Notes: generated by a model not told the origin, from the sequence alone. 64,000 nt of DNA from Streptomyces sp. NBC_01408 (GCF_026340255.1 NZ_JAPEPJ010000003.1:1-64000), one strand, 5' to 3'. Positions 44,301-54,140 are shown, counted from the first letter of the stretch. Made by a program: numbers and translations.

Positions 44301-44737
44301 AGCGGCTGCCCGAGCACATGGTTCCGGAGCAGTTCGCCGTCCTCGACCGGCTGCCGCTGACCCCCAACGGCAAGATCGACAAGCGCGCCCTGCCGGCTGT
44401 CGAACCCCCGTTGACCAGCGGCGGGCGCCAGCCGCGCACCGAGCTGGAGGAGATCGTCCGGACCCTGGTCACCGAGGTCCTGGGCTCCCCCGTGCCGCTG
44501 TCGATCGATGACAGCTTCTTCGACCACGGCGGCCACTCCCTCCTCGCCGCCCGCCTCACCCACCGCATCACCACCACCCTCGGCATCACCCTCACCCTCC
44601 GCGACGTCTTCCAGCACCCCACCCCCGCCACCCTCGCCCAGCACATCGAGACCCAGCTGCGGTCCGGCCGGCCCGCGCCCCGGCGGGCCAGGCCCGCCCT
44701 GCGCCGCCGCACCGACCAGGAACGGAGTTCCTCATGA
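38363..44737 (+). CDS. NRPS1: C-A-T-C-A-T, two-module peptide synthetase
   Basis: A 2124-residue synthetase. C1 (about 14-445, HH at 157-158 in FHHLAIDG) begins LPLSAAQRDIWMAHGLD, close to EntF-type condensation domains, so it may accept an acyl or aryl starter. A1 has the P-loop [12 protein letters not shown] near 629; T1 is phosphopantetheinylated at Ser1015. C2 has HH1198-1199 (LHHIATDG); A2 core near 1673; T2 Ser2059. There is no epimerase or thioesterase. By manual alignment both A pockets read D-A-L-Q-Y-G-G-G-F-K, which I cannot assign. The A-T halves are nearly identical DNA (39713-41507 and 42845-44639). The ATG at 38363 follows GAGGAG. It overlaps the thioesterase gene by 4 bases. 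Confidence 0.95.
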   Translation: MSPNASDQDTAHGPAAVRLPLSAAQRDIWMAHGLDASGCRYNIAEYREILGALDAGLFARCWYQLAREADALRLRGTGADGDGGLWQLLHSEPAGRELELLDLSGAEDPGGAARTRMAAELARPFDLAGDWLTRHLLIRAGASEEGEERWFYFHAFHHLAIDGMGVALLDRRLVELYERASAGEPWGPSPFGSLAEVLAEDAAYRSSPEAAADRAHWTVHLAGLPQTPRLGEGRTGGAPVWGELPFVRRTVVLPPVRAERLRDAARAHRAPWTMLLIALVAAYVHRVSGEPELVLGLPVTGRRTEAARRTPGMQSNVVPLRVPVEADGTLAGLLASVVTETRQGLRHQRTRYEDICRDLGLGEGERRIAAPLVNIMAFTPGMRFCGFPTTQHNLSNGPVEDLAVGVYDLGPEGGLRIDFDAAGEVCDLAAVAGHQDRFVRFVEAALEDLGLPLSEVELLGEAERRQVLEEWTGTRADIDEDTLADRFEEQARLRPDARALLFEDTELSYGELNARANRLARHLAEQGLGRGHLAGILLDRGIDFAVALLAVVKTGAGYALLDPEFPDERLTGTAHDAALHTLITDTGHRGRIAGPWATVVVDEERAAVAAQDPGNPGAELTPSDVACVMFTSGSTGRPKGILSTHRNLVSTLTAQTYATFGPTETFLQCSPVSWDAFSLEFWGALLHGGTTVLQPGQRPEPALIAHLAQQHHVTMLQLSSSLFNYLTDEHPDTFTTTRTAYTGGEPASPTHVQRLHELHPHLTITNGYGPAESMGFTTTHTTNPTHPTEGPLPIGRPLTNKHAYVLDTHLNPTPPGTTGEIYLTGHGLAHGYLTQPTTTATHFIPHPYGPPGTRLYRTGDQAHWDTHGNLHYTGRTDTQIKIRGFRIEPTEIETTLTTHPHLTQATLVHTTHLIAYVTAVPGTAPTNASLKAWLRERLPEHMVPEQFAVLDRLPLTPNGKIDKRALPAVEPPLTSGGRQPRTELEEIVRTLVTEVLGSPVPLSIDDSFFDHGGHSLLAARLTHRITTTLGITLTLRDVFQHPTPATLARLIGAASGGPVLPPLTRAGQRPERLPLSFAQQRLWLVAGLGGEGTSYNVPMTVRLDGDLDVDALRAAFGDLVARHEPLRTRFTTADGDPYQVVGPPAPPFFEVRAVAPDALDDALLAAARHSFDLGAEDPLRVTLLRTGARSYALLVLLHHIATDGLSLRPLFADLSAAYAARLAGNAPGPAPLPVDYADYALWQRSALTGPPLKEQLGYWKTALAGLPEELGLIHDRPRPPVAGQRGGAVTVDFGPELHKRVLELARAERCTPFMVLQAALAGTLTRLGAGTDIPLGSPVAGRPEEALSGLVGFFVNTLVLRTDTSGNPTFRELLGRVRAADLDAFAHQEAPFDLVLEAVNPVRSLARHPLFQVCLALEAGPAPAPELPGVRAGAAEPLATGAVKFDLEFLLRSEEGTGLTGAVLYRSDLYERATVERMTAMLRRTLEQVVARPELPLSEVELLGEAERRQVLEEWTGTRADIGQDTLADRFEEQARLRPDARALLFEDTELSYGELNARANRLARHLAAQGLGRGHLAGILLDRGIDFAVALLAVVKTGAGYALLDPEFPDERLTGTAHDAALHTLITDTGHRGRVSGPWSTTLTDRDRELIAGQEDLDLSVPLSPADVACVMFTSGSTGRPKGILSSHRNLLSTLTAQTYATFGPTETFLQCSPVSWDAFSLEFWGALLHGGTTILQGGQRPEPALIAHLAQQHHVTMLQLSSSLFNYLTDEHPDTFTTTRTAYTGGEPASPTHVQRLHELHPHLTITNGYGPAESMGFTTTHTTNPTHPTEGPLPIGRPLTNKHAYVLDTHLNPTPPGTTGEIYLTGHGLAHGYLTQPTTTATHFIPHPYGPPGTRLYRTGDQAHWDTHGNLHYTGRTDTQIKIRGFRIEPTEIETTLTTHPHLTQATLVHTTHLIAYVTAVPGTAPTNASLKAWLRERLPEHMVPEQFAVLDRLPLTPNGKIDKRALPAVEPPLTSGGRQPRTELEEIVRTLVTEVLGSPVPLSIDDSFFDHGGHSLLAARLTHRITTTLGITLTLRDVFQHPTPATLAQHIETQLRSGRPAPRRARPALRRRTDQERSSS
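39713..41507 (+). repeat. first copy of 1.8-kb intragenic A-T direct repeat
   Basis: Nearly identical to 42845-44639 at a constant offset of 3,132 bases with no net indel. Divergence is concentrated in a block near 40137-40245, just before the A3 motif. From about 40250 to 41110 the codons change style (many ACC/CCC/CAC and A-ended codons) relative to the surrounding C domains. Confidence 0.9.
42845..44639 (+). repeat. second copy of 1.8-kb intragenic A-T direct repeat
   Basis: Partner of 39713-41507 within the same gene. The specificity pocket region is identical in both copies, so both modules should load the same amino acid. Confidence 0.9.
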
Positions 44738-45525
44738 GCCACGACCAGTACCCGGTCTTCACCCCCGCCCCCGACGACGTCGTCTGGGACCTGCCGGGCG
44801 AGGGCCCGCAGCGCACCTCGCTGCTGGTCCTGCCGCACGCCGGCGGCAATGCCCACGCGTACTCCGAGTGGCGCTCCCACCTCCCGGCCGACGTACGGCT
44901 CCTCATCGGCCAGTACCCGGGCCGCGGCGCGCGCTTCGCCGAGGACCTGCCGCGGGACATTGCCGACCTGGCCGGACCGGTGGTGGCCGCCCTGCCCGCC
45001 GGGAGCACCGACGACCTGGTGGTGCTGGGCCACAGCATGGGCTCGCTCGTCGCCTTCGAGGTGGTACGGGCCCTGGAGGCGGCCGGCCGGGCACCGCGGG
45101 CCCTCATCGCCTCGGCCTGCCGCGCCCCGTTCCTGGCCAACCCGTGCGCCGTGCACCCGGAGCGGCTGAGCGACGACGCACTGGTCGCCGCCATCAAGGA
45201 GCGGGGCGGCACCGACGACGGGATCCTCGACGAGCCGGAGCTGCGGGAGATCATCCTCCCGGCCATCCGCGCGGACTTCGCCATCGACGACGTGTACCGG
45301 TGCGAGGAGTCCGCGGCCCGGGTGACGTGCCCGGTGACGGTGATCGGCGGGGACGCCGACCCGGTCGCCCCGGCCGCCTCGCTGGACCGCTGGGCGCAGA
45401 TCACCGACGCGCGGTTCTCCTCGTACGTCCTGCCGGGCGGGCACTTCTACTTCCAGCGGCAACTTCCGGAGTTCTTCGCCGTGGTGGCCTCCGTGGTCGA
45501 CGGGCACACCACCGCCTCCGTCTGA
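44734..45525 (+). CDS. type II thioesterase
   Basis: A 263-residue alpha/beta hydrolase of the NRPS editing type. LLVLPHAGGNAHAYSEW is the family start, the nucleophile is Ser101 in VVLGHSMGSLVAFE, and the distal acid and His lie in GGDADPVAP and LPGGHFYF. It would remove misprimed or stalled acyl groups from T domains. The ATG overlaps the NRPS1 stop (ATGA), with GGAG six bases before it. That coupling ties it to this assembly line. Confidence 0.93.
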   Translation: MSHDQYPVFTPAPDDVVWDLPGEGPQRTSLLVLPHAGGNAHAYSEWRSHLPADVRLLIGQYPGRGARFAEDLPRDIADLAGPVVAALPAGSTDDLVVLGHSMGSLVAFEVVRALEAAGRAPRALIASACRAPFLANPCAVHPERLSDDALVAAIKERGGTDDGILDEPELREIILPAIRADFAIDDVYRCEESAARVTCPVTVIGGDADPVAPAASLDRWAQITDARFSSYVLPGGHFYFQRQLPEFFAVVASVVDGHTTASV

Positions 45526-45593
45526 ACGCGCCCCGCCGCCCCTCCCCCCTTGCCCTCCCCTCCCTTCCTTCCTTCCTGCCTTGAGGACTGTCC

Positions 45594-46634
45594 ATGACCA
45601 CGTACGCAGACGCCCCCGCCGCAACCGGGATCACCCCGGTCCGTGAGCCCGGCAAGCCCGTCGTCGTCCACACCCCGGCCGGGGCCGACCTGGAGACGGC
45701 CGTCACCTGGCTGACCGCCCACCGTGCCGACATCCAGGTCGAGTTGCACCGCAGTGGTGCCGTCCTGCTGCGCGGGCTGCCCGTCGCGGACGCCGCCTCG
45801 TTCGCCGCCGCGCGCGACGCCCTGATCCGGCAGCGCGCCGGGTACAAGGAGAAGGCCACCCCGCGTACCGACTTCGGCGAGGGCGTGTTCTCCTCCACCG
45901 ACCTGCCGGCCGTCCAGCCGATCCGGCTGCACAACGAGAACAGCTACACCCTGGACTTCCCCGGGGTGCTGCTCTTTGGCTGCGTGACCGCCCCCGCCGA
46001 GGGCGGCGCCACCACGGTCGGCGATATGCGCGAGGCGCTGCGGCTGCTCCCGGCGGAGCTGGTCGAGCGGTTCGCGCGGGCCGGCTGGCTGCTCGTCCGC
46101 AACTACTCGGAACTGGCAGGGCTGCCCTGGTACAAGACCTTCGCGACCGAGGACAAGGGCGTGGCGCAGGCGTACTGCGAGGAGAACACCGTCGGCTACG
46201 AGTGGGTCGAGGAGGACGACTCGATGATCACCCGGCAGCGCCGATCGGCGATCGTCACGCACCCGGTGACCGGGGAGAAGACCTGGTTCAACCACTTCGC
46301 CTTCTGGAACAGCCGCACCCTGGACCCGGACATCCGCGAGGTGCTCGTGGACACGTACGGGGAGGACGGGCTGCCCTTCAACACCTACCTGGGCGACGGC
46401 ACCCGGCTCACCGACGCCGAGGTGGACGCGATCAACGCGGTGTACGACCGGGTCACCGTACGGGAGACCTGGCAGCAGGGCGACCTGATGATCGTCGACA
46501 ACATCCTGTGCGCGCACGGCCGCGAGGCCTACAAGGGCGACCGGAAGATCCTCGTCGCCATGGGCGAGCCGGTCGCGCTGGCCGACTGCGCCCCCGAGAC
46601 CCAGCCGTCCACCACCGTCTTCGCCGGGGAGTGA
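45594..46634 (+). CDS. TauD/TfdA-family Fe(II)/2-oxoglutarate hydroxylase (SyrP-like)
   Basis: A 346-residue non-haem iron oxygenase. The facial triad is visible as His113-x-Glu115 (LHNENSY) and His308 (LCAHGREAY); GGATTVGDM is the conserved loop after the first motif, and an Arg for 2-oxoglutarate lies near GDRK. SyrP-type members beta-hydroxylate amino acids bound to NRPS carrier domains. It is followed immediately by a stand-alone A-T protein whose pocket reads as Gln-specific, so 3-hydroxyglutamine formation on that carrier is a reasonable inference. It starts 68 bases after the thioesterase gene with GAGGA upstream. Confidence 0.88.
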   Translation: MTTYADAPAATGITPVREPGKPVVVHTPAGADLETAVTWLTAHRADIQVELHRSGAVLLRGLPVADAASFAAARDALIRQRAGYKEKATPRTDFGEGVFSSTDLPAVQPIRLHNENSYTLDFPGVLLFGCVTAPAEGGATTVGDMREALRLLPAELVERFARAGWLLVRNYSELAGLPWYKTFATEDKGVAQAYCEENTVGYEWVEEDDSMITRQRRSAIVTHPVTGEKTWFNHFAFWNSRTLDPDIREVLVDTYGEDGLPFNTYLGDGTRLTDAEVDAINAVYDRVTVRETWQQGDLMIVDNILCAHGREAYKGDRKILVAMGEPVALADCAPETQPSTTVFAGE

Positions 46635-46639
46635 GCACC

Positions 46640-48562
46640 GTGACCGCAGTCCTCCCCGAGCGCCCCCGCACCGACGCGGCCCCGGGCGCCGCCACCGACC
46701 TGCTCGCGAGGCTGGCCCTCGCCCCCGCCTCCCGCAACGCCGTCGTCGCGGGGGACCGCGAGCTGAGCTTCGGTGCGCTGCGCGCCGAGGCGATGCGGAT
46801 CGCGGACCGGCTCGCCGCGCGCGGCATCGGGCCCGAGAGCGTGGTCGCGCTGTGCCTGCCGCGCGGTGCGGACCTCGTTTCCGCGCTGATCGGAACCCTG
46901 ACCGCCGGGGCCGCGTACCTGCCCGTGGACCCGAAGCTGCCCGCCGAGCGGCGCCGCTACCTCGTCGAGGACGCGGGCGCCGATCTGGTGGTCACCGCCG
47001 ACACGTCGGGCGGACCGCTCGCTCCCGGGGTGGAGCACCTGACGGTGGGCGAACTGACCGCGCCGGGCCCCGACTCGGGCACCGGCACGGGCACCGGGGG
47101 GCGCGCGTACGTGCCGGTGACCGTGGCGGGCGACACCCTGGCGTACGTCATCTACACCTCCGGCTCCACCGGCCGCCCCAAGGGCGTCGAGATCGGCCGG
47201 GCGGCCGCCTCAGCGCTGCTGGCCGAGCTGGAGGGCGCGGGTATCGCGGTCACCGAGGGCGGCCGGGTGGGCTGGAACGCCTCGCCGTCCTTCGACGCGT
47301 CGGTGCAGCAGTGGGTACGCGTCTGCCGGGGCGACACCCTGGTGATGATCGACGAAGAGACCCGCGCGGACCCGGCGCTGCTGGCCCGGCTGGTCGACGA
47401 GCAGGCCCTGACGGATCTGGACATCACCCCCTCGCACGCCGAGCCGCTGCTGGACCTGCTCACGGCGGACGGCGGCCCGCGCCCACTGACCCTGCTGATC
47501 GGCGGCGAGGCGATCGGCCCCTCGCTGTGGCGGCGGCTCGCCGAGCACGGTGCGCAGGGCGTCCTGCGTACGGTGAACCTGTACGGGCCGACCGAGTGCA
47601 CCGTGGACTCCACGGCCGGCTGGGTCTCCCCGGGCGAGGACCCGCACATCGGGGGTGTGCTGCCCGGGCTGCGGATGCGGGTGCTGGACGAGAAGCTGAA
47701 CCCGGTGGAACCCGGCGGGAGCGGCGAGCTGTACCTGGCGGGCCCGCGCGTGGGCCGCGGCTACCGGCGCAGGCCGGGCCTGACGGCGGAGCGGTTCGTC
47801 GCCGACCTCGGCGAGGGTGCGCGGCCGCGCGGTGGCCGGATGTACCGGACGGGCGACCTGGTGCGGCTGCTGCCGGGCGGCCGGCTGGAGTACCTGGGCC
47901 GGGCCGACGGGCAGGTCAAGCTGCGCGGGTTCCGCATCGAACTCCCCGAGATCGAGGCGGCGTTGACGCGACTTCCGGGCATCGCGGAAGCCGCCGTGGT
48001 GCTGCGTGACGAGGTGCACGGGGCGCCGGGGCTGGTGGCCTACTACCGCAGGGCGCAGCCGCCCGCCACGGACCCCGCGGTCTCCGCGGCCGCCCTGCGC
48101 GACGGGCTCGCCGCCGTGCTGCCCGCGTACATGGTCCCGGCGGCCTTCGTCGCCCTGGACCGCTTCCCGACCACCACCAACGGCAAGCTGGACCGCTCGG
48201 CCCTCCCGGCCCCGGCCGCCGCCGAGCCGGTGGCGCCGTTCCTCGCGAGGGCCGACACCGAAACCGACTCCGGCTCCGGCTCCGACACCGACTCCGGCTC
48301 CGACTCCGACGGCTTGACCCCTTCGCAGCAGCTGATCGCCGGAGTCTGGGCCGCCGTCCTGGGCGCCGAGCGGGTCGGCCCGGAGGACAACTTCTTCAAG
48401 CTGGGCGGCCATTCGCTCCTCGCGATCAAGCTCGTGTCCCGGGTACGCGCCGAACTGGGCGTCGCCCTCCCGGTGAAGGCCGTCTACGCCAACCCCCGCC
48501 TGCGCGACCTCGCCGCCCACCTCGACACGCTCGTCGCCGCCACCGCGAGCCAGGACCGCTAA
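46640..48562 (+). CDS. stand-alone NRPS A-T didomain, predicted glutamine-activating
   Basis: A 640-residue protein: A domain 1-545 (P-loop [22 protein letters not shown]10 [10 protein letters not shown]), a Ser/Asp repeat linker, and a T domain with Ser592 in [10 protein letters not shown]. Manual pocket reading is D-A-Q-D-L-G-L-V-D-K, one residue from the published Gln code DAQDLGVVDK. There is no condensation domain, so it loads a carrier used in trans or as an initiation module. The start is chosen at GTG 46640, eight bases after GGGGAG; an earlier GTG (46631) overlaps the hydroxylase stop. It pairs with the upstream hydroxylase and the downstream C-first synthetase. Confidence 0.92.
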   Translation: MTAVLPERPRTDAAPGAATDLLARLALAPASRNAVVAGDRELSFGALRAEAMRIADRLAARGIGPESVVALCLPRGADLVSALIGTLTAGAAYLPVDPKLPAERRRYLVEDAGADLVVTADTSGGPLAPGVEHLTVGELTAPGPDSGTGTGTGGRAYVPVTVAGDTLAYVIYTSGSTGRPKGVEIGRAAASALLAELEGAGIAVTEGGRVGWNASPSFDASVQQWVRVCRGDTLVMIDEETRADPALLARLVDEQALTDLDITPSHAEPLLDLLTADGGPRPLTLLIGGEAIGPSLWRRLAEHGAQGVLRTVNLYGPTECTVDSTAGWVSPGEDPHIGGVLPGLRMRVLDEKLNPVEPGGSGELYLAGPRVGRGYRRRPGLTAERFVADLGEGARPRGGRMYRTGDLVRLLPGGRLEYLGRADGQVKLRGFRIELPEIEAALTRLPGIAEAAVVLRDEVHGAPGLVAYYRRAQPPATDPAVSAAALRDGLAAVLPAYMVPAAFVALDRFPTTTNGKLDRSALPAPAAAEPVAPFLARADTETDSGSGSDTDSGSDSDGLTPSQQLIAGVWAAVLGAERVGPEDNFFKLGGHSLLAIKLVSRVRAELGVALPVKAVYANPRLRDLAAHLDTLVAATASQDR

Positions 48563-48573
48563 AGGAGATGACC

Positions 48574-51500
48574 GTGATCCCGTTGTCGTTCGCCCAGCGC
48601 CGGCTGTGGTTCCTGGGCCGCCTGCAAGGCCCGTCCGCCGCCTACAACGCCCCCGTGGTCCTGCACCTCGACGCGGAACCCGATGCCGGTGCGCTCGGTG
48701 CCGCGCTGGCGGACGTCGTGGAGCGGCACGAGGTGCTGCGCACCGTGCTCAAGGCCGGCGCCGACGGGGAACCGTACCAGCACGTCCTGGACGTGTCCGC
48801 CGCCCCGCGGCTCGGCACCGCCCCGTGCGCGCCGGGCGAACTCGACGCCGGAATCGGCGCGTTCGTCCGCCGGCCGATCGACATCACCGCCGAGCCGCCG
48901 CTGCGCGCCCGGCTGCTGCGGCCCGGCGACGGGACCTCCGTCCTGGTCCTGCTGATCCACCACGTGGCCACCGACGGCTGGTCCACCGGCCCGCTGCTGC
49001 GCGACCTGGCGTGGGCGTACGAGGCCCGGCTGGCGGGCGGGGCACCGGGGTGGGCCCCGCTGCCCGTCCAGTACACGGACTACAGCCTGTGGCAGCACGA
49101 GCTGCTCGGCGATCCCGCCGATCCGGACAGCCTGGCCCGGGAGCAGCTGGAGCACTGGCGGGCCGCCCTGGCCGGGGCTCCGGCGGTGATCGGGCTGCCG
49201 GCCGACCGGCCGCGCCCGGCGGAGCCCTCGGGGCGCGGGGCCACGGTGACGGCCCGGCTGGACGCGGCGGCGCACGGCGGCCTGCTCGCGCTGGCCCGCG
49301 CCCACCGGGCGAGCCTGACGATGGTGGCCCGCGCGGCGCTGGCGGCCACGCTGTCCGCCGCCGGGGCGGGCGAGGACGTGGTGATCGGCGCGCCGGTCGC
49401 CGGACGCCCCGACGAGGACCTGTACGACCTCGTCGGCTTCTTCGTCAACTCCCTGGCCCTGCGCACCGACCTGTCGGGGGATCCGGCCGTCGGGGAGCTG
49501 CTGCGGCGGGTCCGGGAGGCGGACCTGGCGGCCTACGAGCACGCGGAGCTGCCCTTCGACCTGCTCGTGGAGCACCTCAGCCCGGAACGGGCGCTCGGCC
49601 ACCACCCGTTCTTCCAGGTGATGCTGACCGTGGACGCGGGGAGCGGGGCGGCCGGGCCGGTGTCCCTGGGCGGGGGCATCGGCGGGCGGCTCGGCGAAGT
49701 CGGCCTGGACTCCGCCAAGTTCGACCTGACCTGGTACTGCGCGCAGCGGCACGCGGCGGACGGGCGGCCGGACGGCATGGAGATCGCGCTCCAGTACGCG
49801 GCGGACCTCTTCGACGAGGAGACGGCCCGGCTGCTGCTGGAGGTCTACGTACGCTCCCTCGCGGGCTTCGCCCAGGACCCGGCGCGGCGGATCGGGGAAC
49901 TGGCCCTGCTGACCGCCGAGGAGGAGAAGGCGCTGGCCGGGCGGCGGCAGCGGCTCGAAGCCGCCACCGCGCGGGAACCTGCGGCGGCCGGGCCCGTACG
50001 GCAGGACGTCATATCGCCCCGGGAGGAGATCCTGTGCGGGCTGTTCGCGGAGGTGCTGGGCCGCGAGGGCGTGAGCGCCGACGCCAACTTCTTCCGCAGC
50101 GGCGGCCATTCGCTGCTCGCGAGCAAGCTCGTCAACCGGATCCGCGGGTCCCTCGGCCTGGAACTGGGCATCCGGGACCTGTTCCTGGCGCCGACCCCGG
50201 CCGCCCTGCACCGGCGCCTGGCGGAGCTCGGCGGCGCGGCCACGGCCCGGCCCGCGCTGGTGGCCGTACCGCCCGCCGCGCGGCCGGAGCGCATCCCGCT
50301 GTCCGCCGCGCAGCGGGCGCTGTGGCTGGTGGGCCGGATCGAGGGTCCGTCGGCCACGTACAACGCACCGCTGGTGCTGCGCCTGGACGAGGTCCCCGAC
50401 CGGGCGGCGCTGGCCGCGGCCCTCGCCGACGTGGCCGAGCGGCACGAGGTGCTGCGGACGGTGTACGGGGCCGAGGGCGGCGAACCGTACCAGCGGGTCG
50501 TACCGGTGCCCGGAGGGCTGCTGGAGGTGGCCGGGTGCGCCCCGGCCGCGCTGGAGGCCCGCATCGCGGGTCTGGGGCGGGAGACTTTCGACCTGGCCGC
50601 GGAGCCGCCGTTCCGGGCCCGGCTGCTGCTGCCGGGCGACGGCACCTCGGTGCTGGTCCTGCTGATCCACCACATCGCCACCGACGGCTGGTCGCTGGCG
50701 CCGCTGCTGCGCGACCTCGGCGAGGCGTACGCGGCCCGGTGCGCGGGCCGGGCTCCGCGGTGGCGGGCGCTGCCGGTGCAGTACGCCGACTACGCGCTGT
50801 GGCAGCGCGAGCTGCTGGCCGACCCCGCCGGGCTGCTCGGCCACTGGAAGGCGGCGCTGGAGGGTATGCCGGCCCGGACGGCGCTGCCCGCCGACCGGCC
50901 GCGCCCCGTCGAGCCCTCGGGCCGGGCCGGGGCGCACCGCGCGCGGCTCGGGGCGGGGGCGCACCGGGCGCTGGTGGCGCTGGCCCGCACCCGGCGGGCC
51001 AGCTTCTTCATGGTGGCCCGGTCCGCGCTGGCGGCGGCCCTGTCGGCGGCCGGTGCGGGCACGGACCTGGCGATCGGGACGCCCGTGGCGGGCCGCCCGG
51101 ACCAGGACCTGCACGAGCTCGTCGGCTGCTTCGTCAACTCCCTGGTGCTGCGCACCGATCTGTCGGGCGATCCGGCCGTCGGGGAGCTGGTCGACCGGGT
51201 CCGGGACGCGGACCTGGCCGCCTTCGACCATCAGGACCTGCCCTTCGGCCTGCTGGTGGAGCGGCTCGCGGAGCCCGGGCGGGCCCTGGGCGAGCACCCC
51301 TTCTTCCAGGTGATGCTGACCGTGCAGGAGGCCGGGCAGGAGACCGGGCAGGACCGGTTCCGCCTCGGCGGCATCGCGGGCCGCGCCGGGAGCACGGACC
51401 TGGGCGCCGCCAAGTTCGACCTCAGCTTCCACTGTGCGCAGCACCTGGCCGAGGACGGCGCTCCGGCCGGGCTGGACGTGCACGTGCAGTACGCGCGGGA

Positions 51501-53913
51501 CCTGTTCGACGCGGACACGGCCCGGCTGCTGCTGGAGGTGTACGTGCGGGCGCTGGAGGCGTTCGCGGCCTCGCCGGACGCCCGGCTCGGCGAGCTGGCC
51601 CTGGTCCGCGCCGAGGAGGACGACCACCTGGCGCTCAAACGGGCCGCGCTCGACGAGGCGGCCGAACGGGAGCGGTCGGCGGAACGGGAGCGGTCGGCCG
51701 GGCAGGAGCGGTCAGCCGGCTCCGGCTCCGCCCCGGTGTCCCTCTCCCCGCGGGAGGAGATCCTGTGCGGTCTGTTCGCCGAGCTGCTGGGCCTCGAGAG
51801 CGTGCGCGCCGACGCCAACTTCTTCCGCAGCGGCGGCCATTCGCTGCTCGCCAGCAAGCTCGTCAACCGGATCCGGGCCGTACTGGGCGTCGAGGCGGGC
51901 ATCCGCGACCTGTTCCTGGCGCCCACCCCGGCCGCCCTGCACCGGCGCCTGGCGGAGCTCGGCGGCGCGGCCACGGCCCGGCCCGCGCTGGTGACCGTAC
52001 CGCCGCGGGCGCGGCCGGAGCGGATCCCGCTGTCCGCCGCGCAGCGCCGGCTGTGGTTCGTGGACCAGTTGGAGGGCCCGTCACCGGCGTACAACATCGC
52101 GCTGGTGCGGCGGCTGGAGCGGCCCCTGGACCCGGCCGCGCTGGCCGCGGCCCTCGCGGACGTGGCCGAGCGGCACGAGGTGCTGCGGACGGTGTACGGG
52201 GCCGAGGGCGGCGAGCCGTACCAGCGAGTGCTCTCCGGGGCCCGGCCGCAGCTGGAACTCGCCCGGCCCGCGGACGTGGCGGCGGCCGTGGACGAGGCCG
52301 CGGGGCACGTCTTCGACCTGACCCGGGACCTGCCCTTCCGGGCCTGGCTGTTCCTCCCGGACGAAAAGGGCCCGTCGCACACCCTGGTGCTCCTCGTCCA
52401 TCACATCGCGGCGGACGGCTGGTCGACGGGGCCGCTGCTCGCCGACCTGGCGGCGGCGTACGAGGCGCGGTGCGCCGGGCGGGAGCCTGGCTGGTCGCCG
52501 CTGCCCGTGCAGTACGCCGACCACACCCTCTGGCAGCGCGAGCTGCTCGCCGACGCGGATGCCGAACTGGGCTACTGGAGCACAGCCTTGGCGGGGCTGG
52601 CGCCGCTCACGGACCTGCCGACGGACCGGCCCCGGCCCGCGGAGCCCTCGGGCCGGGGCGCGGTCACCGGGTTCGCGGTGGACGCGGCCACCTGCCGGAG
52701 GCTGACCCGCCTCGCGCACACGCACGGGGCCACGCTGTTCATGGTGGTCCAGGCCGCCCTCGCCGCCGCCCTGACCCGGCTGGGCGCGGGCACCGACCTG
52801 GCGCTGGGCACCACGGTCGCGGGCCGCTCCGACGAAGCTCTGTCCCCGCTGGTCGGCTTCTTCGTCAACACCCTGGTGCTGCGCACGGACACGGCCGGTG
52901 ACCCGGCCTTCGGGGAGCTGCTGGACCGGGTACGGGAGGCGGACCTGGCCGCGTACGCGCACCAGGACCTGCCCTTCGACCGGCTCGTGGAGCACGTCAA
53001 CCCGCACCGGTCCTCCGCCCACCACCCGCTGGTCCAGGTGATGCTCCAGGTCAACCCGGAGCCGCCGGCGGCCGACCGGGACGGGCCGCTGGCCGGTACG
53101 GAGCTCCCGTACGGGTCACGGACCGCCAAGTCGGACCTGACCTTCGCCCTGAGCGCGGTCCCGGGCGGCGGACTGGCCGGGGTCCTGGAGTACGCCACGG
53201 ACCTGTACGGGCCCGCGGGCGCGGAGCGGCTGGCCGCCCTGCTGGTGGCGGCCCTGGAGCTGTTCTCGGCCGATCCGGCGCGCCGCCTCTCGGAGTTGCC
53301 CGCGCCGCCCGACACCAGGGCCGGGCGGCCGCTGGTCGGCGGCTACCGGATCGACCTGGCACACGTCTCGGCGGTGCTGGCCTCGCATCCGGCGGTGGTC
53401 CGGGCGCGGGCTCGGGTCTCGGAGGGCCGGCTTACCGCGCACGCGGAGGGGGCGGTCACGGAGGCGGAGCTCCAGGCCTGGGCCGCCGAACGGCTGCCGG
53501 AGTACGCGGTCCCCTCGGCGGTACACCTCCCGCAGGCGGCCCCGGCGGCGGGAGAGCACCAGGGGAACCGCGAGGACGGGGAGAACCGGGGAAACCGGGG
53601 AAACCGGGAGCGCCGGGAGGACCGGGGGGACGGCGTGGCGGCCACCGTGCTGCGGCTGTTCGCGGAGGTCCTGGAGAGCGGCGGGCTCGGCCCGGACGAC
53701 AACTTCTTCAAGTCCGGGGGCCATTCACTGCTGGCGGTGCGCCTGGTGAACCGGGTCCGGGCGGAGCTGGGCCGCGAGCTCACCCTCCGCGAGGTCTTCC
53801 GTCACCCGACCCCGGCCAAACTGGCGGCCCTGCTCCTGTCCGCCCCCACCACCCCGACCCCGGCCCCCGCCCTGCGCCGCCGCACCCACGCGGGCACCCG
53901 CGTCCGGCCCTAG
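48574..53913 (+). CDS. NRPS2: C-T-C-T-C-(A remnant)-T, lacking complete adenylation domains
   Basis: A 1779-residue synthetase with three condensation domains (HH at 129-130, 699-700, 1276-1277, each in an HHxAxDG motif) and three carrier domains (Ser513, Ser1090, Ser1718). Between C3 and T3 only about 70 residues resembling the tail of an A domain remain ([20 protein letters not shown], then [20 protein letters not shown]); the P-loop and substrate pocket are gone. T domains must be charged in trans, most plausibly by the orphan A domain of NRPS3. T1 and T2 are near-identical at 1,731-base spacing. The GTG at 48574 is six bases after AGGAG; an ATG at 48568 abuts the site. A low-complexity R/N/E/G linker precedes T3. 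Confidence 0.95.
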   Translation: MIPLSFAQRRLWFLGRLQGPSAAYNAPVVLHLDAEPDAGALGAALADVVERHEVLRTVLKAGADGEPYQHVLDVSAAPRLGTAPCAPGELDAGIGAFVRRPIDITAEPPLRARLLRPGDGTSVLVLLIHHVATDGWSTGPLLRDLAWAYEARLAGGAPGWAPLPVQYTDYSLWQHELLGDPADPDSLAREQLEHWRAALAGAPAVIGLPADRPRPAEPSGRGATVTARLDAAAHGGLLALARAHRASLTMVARAALAATLSAAGAGEDVVIGAPVAGRPDEDLYDLVGFFVNSLALRTDLSGDPAVGELLRRVREADLAAYEHAELPFDLLVEHLSPERALGHHPFFQVMLTVDAGSGAAGPVSLGGGIGGRLGEVGLDSAKFDLTWYCAQRHAADGRPDGMEIALQYAADLFDEETARLLLEVYVRSLAGFAQDPARRIGELALLTAEEEKALAGRRQRLEAATAREPAAAGPVRQDVISPREEILCGLFAEVLGREGVSADANFFRSGGHSLLASKLVNRIRGSLGLELGIRDLFLAPTPAALHRRLAELGGAATARPALVAVPPAARPERIPLSAAQRALWLVGRIEGPSATYNAPLVLRLDEVPDRAALAAALADVAERHEVLRTVYGAEGGEPYQRVVPVPGGLLEVAGCAPAALEARIAGLGRETFDLAAEPPFRARLLLPGDGTSVLVLLIHHIATDGWSLAPLLRDLGEAYAARCAGRAPRWRALPVQYADYALWQRELLADPAGLLGHWKAALEGMPARTALPADRPRPVEPSGRAGAHRARLGAGAHRALVALARTRRASFFMVARSALAAALSAAGAGTDLAIGTPVAGRPDQDLHELVGCFVNSLVLRTDLSGDPAVGELVDRVRDADLAAFDHQDLPFGLLVERLAEPGRALGEHPFFQVMLTVQEAGQETGQDRFRLGGIAGRAGSTDLGAAKFDLSFHCAQHLAEDGAPAGLDVHVQYARDLFDADTARLLLEVYVRALEAFAASPDARLGELALVRAEEDDHLALKRAALDEAAERERSAERERSAGQERSAGSGSAPVSLSPREEILCGLFAELLGLESVRADANFFRSGGHSLLASKLVNRIRAVLGVEAGIRDLFLAPTPAALHRRLAELGGAATARPALVTVPPRARPERIPLSAAQRRLWFVDQLEGPSPAYNIALVRRLERPLDPAALAAALADVAERHEVLRTVYGAEGGEPYQRVLSGARPQLELARPADVAAAVDEAAGHVFDLTRDLPFRAWLFLPDEKGPSHTLVLLVHHIAADGWSTGPLLADLAAAYEARCAGREPGWSPLPVQYADHTLWQRELLADADAELGYWSTALAGLAPLTDLPTDRPRPAEPSGRGAVTGFAVDAATCRRLTRLAHTHGATLFMVVQAALAAALTRLGAGTDLALGTTVAGRSDEALSPLVGFFVNTLVLRTDTAGDPAFGELLDRVREADLAAYAHQDLPFDRLVEHVNPHRSSAHHPLVQVMLQVNPEPPAADRDGPLAGTELPYGSRTAKSDLTFALSAVPGGGLAGVLEYATDLYGPAGAERLAALLVAALELFSADPARRLSELPAPPDTRAGRPLVGGYRIDLAHVSAVLASHPAVVRARARVSEGRLTAHAEGAVTEAELQAWAAERLPEYAVPSAVHLPQAAPAAGEHQGNREDGENRGNRGNRERREDRGDGVAATVLRLFAEVLESGGLGPDDNFFKSGGHSLLAVRLVNRVRAELGRELTLREVFRHPTPAKLAALLLSAPTTPTPAPALRRRTHAGTRVRP

Positions 53914-53996
53914 GTCGGGCCTACCGTCCCGGGTCCACTCGATGAGGTGGTCCAGCCAGTCGCCCCCGTACGAGCATGACCAGTACCGCTACGAAG

Positions 53997-54025
53997 GGAG
54001 GGCCGTTGCGAGCCTGCGGCCCTCC
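53997..54025 (+). terminator. candidate terminator hairpin after NRPS2
   Basis: GGAGGGCCG (53997-54005) pairs perfectly with CGGCCCTCC (54017-54025) across an 11-base loop, about 85 bases after the NRPS2 stop. There is no U-tract. The rest of the 53914-54140 gap holds a short GCCACC repeat run (about 54092-54116) and nothing else I can identify. Confidence 0.4.
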
Positions 54026-54140
54026 GACGTCCGGCGCCTCGCGCCGACACCCGCACGGTCGCGCGGCACCACCGGCACCACCGCCGCGGCCGCCACCGCC
54101 ACCGCCACCGCCACCGCGGATCGTCATCGGCCGGACGTGG

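Noticed and set aside
48559..51627. Long minus-strand open frame opposite NRPS2
   Set aside because: Composition (Arg, Gln, His, Pro-rich) and perfect overlap with a gene with clear domain motifs show it is a codon-bias shadow.
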